NCBI RefSeq assembly: GCF_008642355.1 | Contig: NZ_CP029193.1 | Span: 4,426,001-4,490,000, forward strand | Direction: 5' to 3' | Source of the DNA: Streptomyces venezuelae | Lineage (GTDB): Bacteria > Actinomycetota > Actinomycetes > Streptomycetales > Streptomycetaceae | Length of the DNA stretch: 64,000 nt | Shown here: piece after piece, positions 60,999 through 64,000 of the stretch | Numbering within the stretch: the stretch's first letter is position 1 | Layout of the letters: each line of letters starts with the position of its first letter | Position numbers and translations under genes: made by a program | The notes under the pieces: model-generated | Told to the model about the DNA's origin: nothing | Seen by the model: the letters and a program-made list of their open reading frames with translations, nothing else | Database searches by the model: none

Positions 60999-61556
60999 AT
61001 GGGAACCACGGGAGTTGGAGGCGCCGATTCCGGCGGCGCGGTCATCTGGGTGACCGGGCTTGCCGAGGCCGGCAAGACGACGGTCGCCCGTGAACTGGTC
61101 CGTCAACTGAACCAGCGCGGACACCAGCCGATTCTGCTCGACGGCAATGAGGTGCGGACGGCATTGTCCATGATGACCTCCGGATTCGACCGCGAAAGCC
61201 GGATAAAGACGTCCATGACCTATGCGCGCCTCTCGCAGCTGCTCGCGGAGCAGGGGCACCTCGTGGTCGTCGCGACCATCTCGCTGTTCCACGAGGTGCA
61301 GCGGCACAACCGGGAGAACCAGCCCGACTACTTCGAGGTGCTGCTCGACGTGCCCGTCGAGGAACTCAAGCGACGCGACAGCAAGGGCGTCTACAGCGGG
61401 AACGACGAGAAAGACGTGGTCGGAATCGGTCAGTCCGCCGAGTTCCCGACCGACCCGGATCTCGTCGTCACCAACTACGGAGACGTCGACCCGAAGGCCG
61501 CGGCCACGATGATTCGCCTCGCGCACGAGGATCGTTTGTCGGCGCGGGTGGCCTAG
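60999..61556 (+). CDS. cysC: Adenylylsulfate (APS) kinase
   Basis: 185 residues. P-loop GLAEAGKTT at residues 20-28, DGNEVR at 48-53 where APS kinases usually have DGDxxR, then SRIKTSMTYARLSQLLAEQG and a C-terminal RDSKGVYSGNDEKDVVGIG. It phosphorylates APS to PAPS, the sulfuryl donor of sulfotransferases. The start is ATG 60999 with GAGGGG upstream; ATG at 60942 is less likely. With the sulfotransferase gene two genes downstream it probably supplies PAPS for a sulfation step; APS itself must come from ATP sulfurylase encoded elsewhere. Confidence 0.87.
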   Translation: MGTTGVGGADSGGAVIWVTGLAEAGKTTVARELVRQLNQRGHQPILLDGNEVRTALSMMTSGFDRESRIKTSMTYARLSQLLAEQGHLVVVATISLFHEVQRHNRENQPDYFEVLLDVPVEELKRRDSKGVYSGNDEKDVVGIGQSAEFPTDPDLVVTNYGDVDPKAAATMIRLAHEDRLSARVA

Positions 61557-61620
61557 CGGAGCGTATTCGCGTCGCTTATTCGTGGCGCTCGGGCTTTCCC
61601 TGCGTAATTCAGATCTCAGT

Positions 61621-61672
61621 GTTTCATCGAAACGTTTCATTGAAGCGTTTCAGTGGGGCGTTCCATTGAATC
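61621..61672. repeat. Four tandem 13-bp repeats before the methyltransferase gene
   Basis: Units are GTTTCATCGAAAC, GTTTCATTGAAGC, GTTTCAGTGGGGC and GTTCCATTGAATC, exactly 13 bases each and contiguous. The first unit is itself an inverted repeat (GTTTC/GAAAC). They end 30 bases before the ATG at 61703. Confidence 0.92.
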
Positions 61673-61702
61673 TTTTCGGTAACTCATAAGGAGCTGTGCC
61701 GC

Positions 61703-62494
61703 ATGACGACGTCGACCACCAAGCTCAAGCACGGAGACTTCACCGACCTGGCGAAGGACTACTCGAAGTACCGCGAGGGGTACGCGACTTCGGTGCGGGA
61801 CGCGCTCATCGGACTCGTGGGCCGCCCGGCCGCCGAGCTCGACGCCGTCGACGTCGGCGCCGGCACCGGTCTGTGGACCCGCATCGTCGCGGACGGCGGA
61901 TTCCGTTCGGTCACCGCCGTCGAGCCGAACGACAACATGCGGGCCGAAGGCATCTCGGACTCCAAGGGCTACTCGATCTCCTGGCGTGCCGGAAAGGGCG
62001 AGGAGACGGGGCTCGACGACAACTCGGCCGACCTGATCAGCATGGCGTCCTCCTTCCACTGGGTGGACTTCGAGGTGGGCACCGCCGAGTTCTGCCGCGT
62101 CCTGCGGCCCGGCGGCTGGTTCGTCGCGCTCTACAACCCGCGGCTGATCGAGGTCAATCCGGTCCTCGTGGACATCGAGAACGAGCTCAAGCGCCTGATG
62201 GGCGAGCGCAAGCGGATCACCTCGGCCCACCCGCAGATGATCAAGGAGCTGTCGGACAAGTTCAACGCCAGCCCGCGCTTCGACGACGTCGTCGTCCTGG
62301 AGGGCCGGCACTCCGTCGAGCAGACCGTCGACCACTACATCGGCCTGTGGCAGTCGGTGAACGACGTGCGGGTCCAGCTCGGCGACGCCAAGTTCGAGCA
62401 GTTCCTCGACTACATCCGCGAGCGCCTCGCGGACGCGGACAAGCTCGAGGTCACCTACCTGACCAGGGCGGTCGCGGCCCGCGCCAAGAAGTGA
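61703..62494 (+). CDS. Class I SAM-dependent methyltransferase
   Basis: 263 residues. Motif I is DVGAGTGLWTRIV (about residues 48-60), motif II acidic residue in AVEPNDNM, and motif post I LISMASSFHWVDF. The F-H-W-V sequence and the following VLRPGGWF are typical of the Methyltransf_11 family of small-molecule O- or N-methyltransferases. The C-terminal half is helical. Start is ATG 61703 with AAGGAG upstream. The gene belongs to the same operon as the sulfotransferase, 40 bases downstream. Confidence 0.88.
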   Translation: MTTSTTKLKHGDFTDLAKDYSKYREGYATSVRDALIGLVGRPAAELDAVDVGAGTGLWTRIVADGGFRSVTAVEPNDNMRAEGISDSKGYSISWRAGKGEETGLDDNSADLISMASSFHWVDFEVGTAEFCRVLRPGGWFVALYNPRLIEVNPVLVDIENELKRLMGERKRITSAHPQMIKELSDKFNASPRFDDVVVLEGRHSVEQTVDHYIGLWQSVNDVRVQLGDAKFEQFLDYIRERLADADKLEVTYLTRAVAARAKK

Positions 62495-62534
62495 CCGGCG
62501 AGCGACAGGACTGACGAGAGACAGGACTTCTGAC

Positions 62535-63440
62535 ATGACCGAGGACTCCGCCCGGGAACTGCGCCCGGACGAGCTGGCGCGGCGCAGCGCGCGCCTGCTG
62601 GGCGAGGACGACATCGTCGTGGCCGGTGACCCGGGTTCCGGGCAGGCGCTCGTGGCCAACATCGTGTTCGAGCTCGGCTTCGACTACCTCGACCCGTATG
62701 TCGAGTCGCCCAACGAGGCGGACGGCGCGTCGCAGTCGGTGGAGAGCCGTCTCGACTACTACCGGCAGCGTCTCGCGGCCACGTCCGAGAAGAGCCAGGC
62801 CGCTCTGGACCGGGCGGCGAGCGGCGCCGTCGCCAAGAGGTTCATCAAGACGCACTTCTACCCCGAGGTGTTCGCCGAGTCCTCGGTGAACTCCGCGATC
62901 CTGGTGGTGCGGGACCCGCGCGACACCATCTACTCGTCGTACAAGTGGTTCTCGTCCTTCGGCGGCTCCTGGATACCGGACGCCGCGGACATGATCGGGA
63001 AGCTCACCTACCCCGACTTCCTCGACCGCGTCAGGCTCGGGGACGGGGAGCCCTCGATCCCCGGCTGGGCCCGCTTCTACCGGAGCTGGCTGGAGGCGGC
63101 GCCGGACTTCTCGAAGTTCGCCGTCGTACGGTTCGAGGACCTGAAGTCCCACCCCGTGGGCGCCATCACCGCGATGCTGGCGGCGCTGGGGCTCGCGGTG
63201 CCGCCGGAGGTCGTCGAGCAGGCCGCCGAACGCAGCTCGTTCAAGGCGATGCGGGCCCGTGAGGACGCGGCGTCCGCGGGCGAGGACGACACCACGAAGA
63301 ACGCGCGCATCATGCGGCGCGGTCAGGTGGGCGAGTGGCGCGAGTGGATCGGGGAGGGCGACCTGGCGGAACGCTTCGCCCACCCGGGTCTGGTCGCCAC
63401 GGCGGCGCGGTTCGGGTACGACGCGACGCCGACGAAGTAG
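62535..63440 (+). CDS. PAPS-dependent sulfotransferase
   Basis: 301 residues. The 5'-phosphosulfate loop is VVAGDPGSGQALVANIVFEL near residues 29-50, the catalytic-type KTHFYPE segment (His at about 115) follows, and the 3'-phosphate motif VVRDPRDTIYSSYKWF near residue 125. The C-terminal signature RRGQVGEW near residue 268 is canonical. It transfers sulfuryl from PAPS to a hydroxyl or amino group. It is in an operon with APS kinase and methyltransferase genes, so all three are expected to act on the same product. Confidence 0.9.
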   Translation: MTEDSARELRPDELARRSARLLGEDDIVVAGDPGSGQALVANIVFELGFDYLDPYVESPNEADGASQSVESRLDYYRQRLAATSEKSQAALDRAASGAVAKRFIKTHFYPEVFAESSVNSAILVVRDPRDTIYSSYKWFSSFGGSWIPDAADMIGKLTYPDFLDRVRLGDGEPSIPGWARFYRSWLEAAPDFSKFAVVRFEDLKSHPVGAITAMLAALGLAVPPEVVEQAAERSSFKAMRAREDAASAGEDDTTKNARIMRRGQVGEWREWIGEGDLAERFAHPGLVATAARFGYDATPTK

Positions 63441-63571
63441 CCGCGTACGCGCGAGCAGTGGAGAGGGCCGGGTCATCCGTCACGTGACCCGGCCCTCCGC
63501 CGCTCTGCTGTCCGGCGCGGGAGAGGCAGCCTCCGCGGTTATGACGGCCACCGGGTGGGGAGCGATCGACC

Positions 63572-64000
63572 ATGGTCGAGAAAGTGCTGACAGCTGAGGA
63601 GGTCGCCGCCCGGCACGGGCTGCGGCCGCTGCCGGTGGAGGGCGGACTGTACCGGCGGACCTGGGCGGGACCACCCGACGCGTCCGGGCGCCCCGCGGGC
63701 TCGGCGATCATCGTGCTCCTGACGACCGCCCCCGGCGACTTCTCCGCCCTGCACCGCCTGCCGACCGACGAGGTCTGGCACTTCTACGAGGGCGACGCAC
63801 TGGAGTTGCTCCTCCTCGCCCCCGACGGCAGCGACCGCACGGCCGTCCTGGGGCCCGGGGGCGCCGTGCAGCTGGTCGTCCCCGCGGGCACGTGGATGGG
63901 CGCGCACGTCCCGGTCGGCGGCGGGCCGCACGGCTGGGCGCTGTTCGGGACGACCATGGCACCCGGTTTCGTCGAGGAGGATTACGAGGGCGGGGACGCG
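63572..64000 (+). CDS. Cupin, DUF985 family, partial
   Basis: The first 143 residues are present; the gene runs off the right edge. The sequence LTTAPGDFSALHRLPTDEVWHFYEGDALELLLLAPDG and HVPVGGGPHGWALFGTTMAPGFVEEDY follows the DUF985 cupin pattern, with a metal-binding-type His in ALHRL and a trailing E-D-Y motif. ATG 63572 follows GGTGGGGAG at a distance. It lies 131 bases after the sulfotransferase stop codon in the same orientation. The family has no firmly assigned activity that I know. Confidence 0.8.
   Translation, partial: MVEKVLTAEEVAARHGLRPLPVEGGLYRRTWAGPPDASGRPAGSAIIVLLTTAPGDFSALHRLPTDEVWHFYEGDALELLLLAPDGSDRTAVLGPGGAVQLVVPAGTWMGAHVPVGGGPHGWALFGTTMAPGFVEEDYEGGDA

Noticed and set aside
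1..64000. CRISPR arrays
   Set aside because: No regularly spaced repeats of 25-40 bp with unique spacers were seen; the repeats found are short tandem or att-related.

Overview
The window is high-GC actinomycete DNA, almost certainly from a Streptomyces chromosome. The support is GTG/TTG starts, third-position GC bias, a fused MFS-thymidylate kinase, DUF317, DUF2637, DUF3631 and DUF6192 family genes, and a StrR-type activator. It has three parts.

(1) Core chromosome, 1-13.6 kb. In order: the end of the proton-pumping pyrophosphatase, a small lipoprotein, a class I methyltransferase, a two-helix membrane protein, topA, tmk fused to an MFS-like half, the DNA polymerase III delta' gene, a secreted tripeptidyl-aminopeptidase-type hydrolase and a tRNA-Thr(CGT) gene.

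(2) A composite integrative element of about 38 kb inserted in the 3' end of that tRNA, from 13,556 to 51,919. It is bounded by 44-bp identical copies of the tRNA 3' end. The left end carries a tyrosine integrase, an XRE regulator, an excisionase-like protein, a DUF3631 ATPase, an iteron-like region, a DUF2637 membrane protein, MobC and a relaxase. No FtsK/TraB translocase is visible, so it looks mobilizable rather than self-conjugative. The cargo comprises a DUF317 protein, an ARMT1/DUF89-type phosphatase next to a HTH-NB-ARC-WD40 (STAND) protein, and a cassette with two methyltransferases, a dimethylformamidase-like protein, a glycosyltransferase, a membrane protein, a histidine phosphatase, a divergent second MetRS, a nucleotide-sugar dehydrogenase and an epimerase. 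A broken regulator, NUDIX and HD hydrolases and a type I restriction-modification system (hsdM-hsdS-hsdR) follow. A third, slightly decayed att copy at 47,367 separates this from a 4.5-kb right segment (a hypothetical protein, DUF6192 and a small partner, plus a tRNA-Pro 3' fragment). This suggests accretion of two elements at one tRNA site. Each right-hand att copy is preceded at the same distance by a pair of TGCGTGAGCG repeats, which also occur once beside the integrase.

(3) The left part of a specialized-metabolite gene cluster, from about 52.0 kb to the right edge. It has two LysR regulators, a StrR/ParB-like activator, an EhpF-like adenylating enzyme with a LuxC/EhpG-like acyl reductase (an acid-to-aldehyde pair), a small YdhR-like protein, an NTF2/SnoaL-like protein, a DHA2-family exporter, an APS kinase, a methyltransferase, a sulfotransferase and a DUF985 cupin. 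The APS kinase and sulfotransferase suggest a sulfated product. Two DNA signals stand out: a perfect 24-bp palindrome in one divergent promoter with a 10-bp match in a second, and four tandem 13-bp repeats ahead of the methyltransferase gene.
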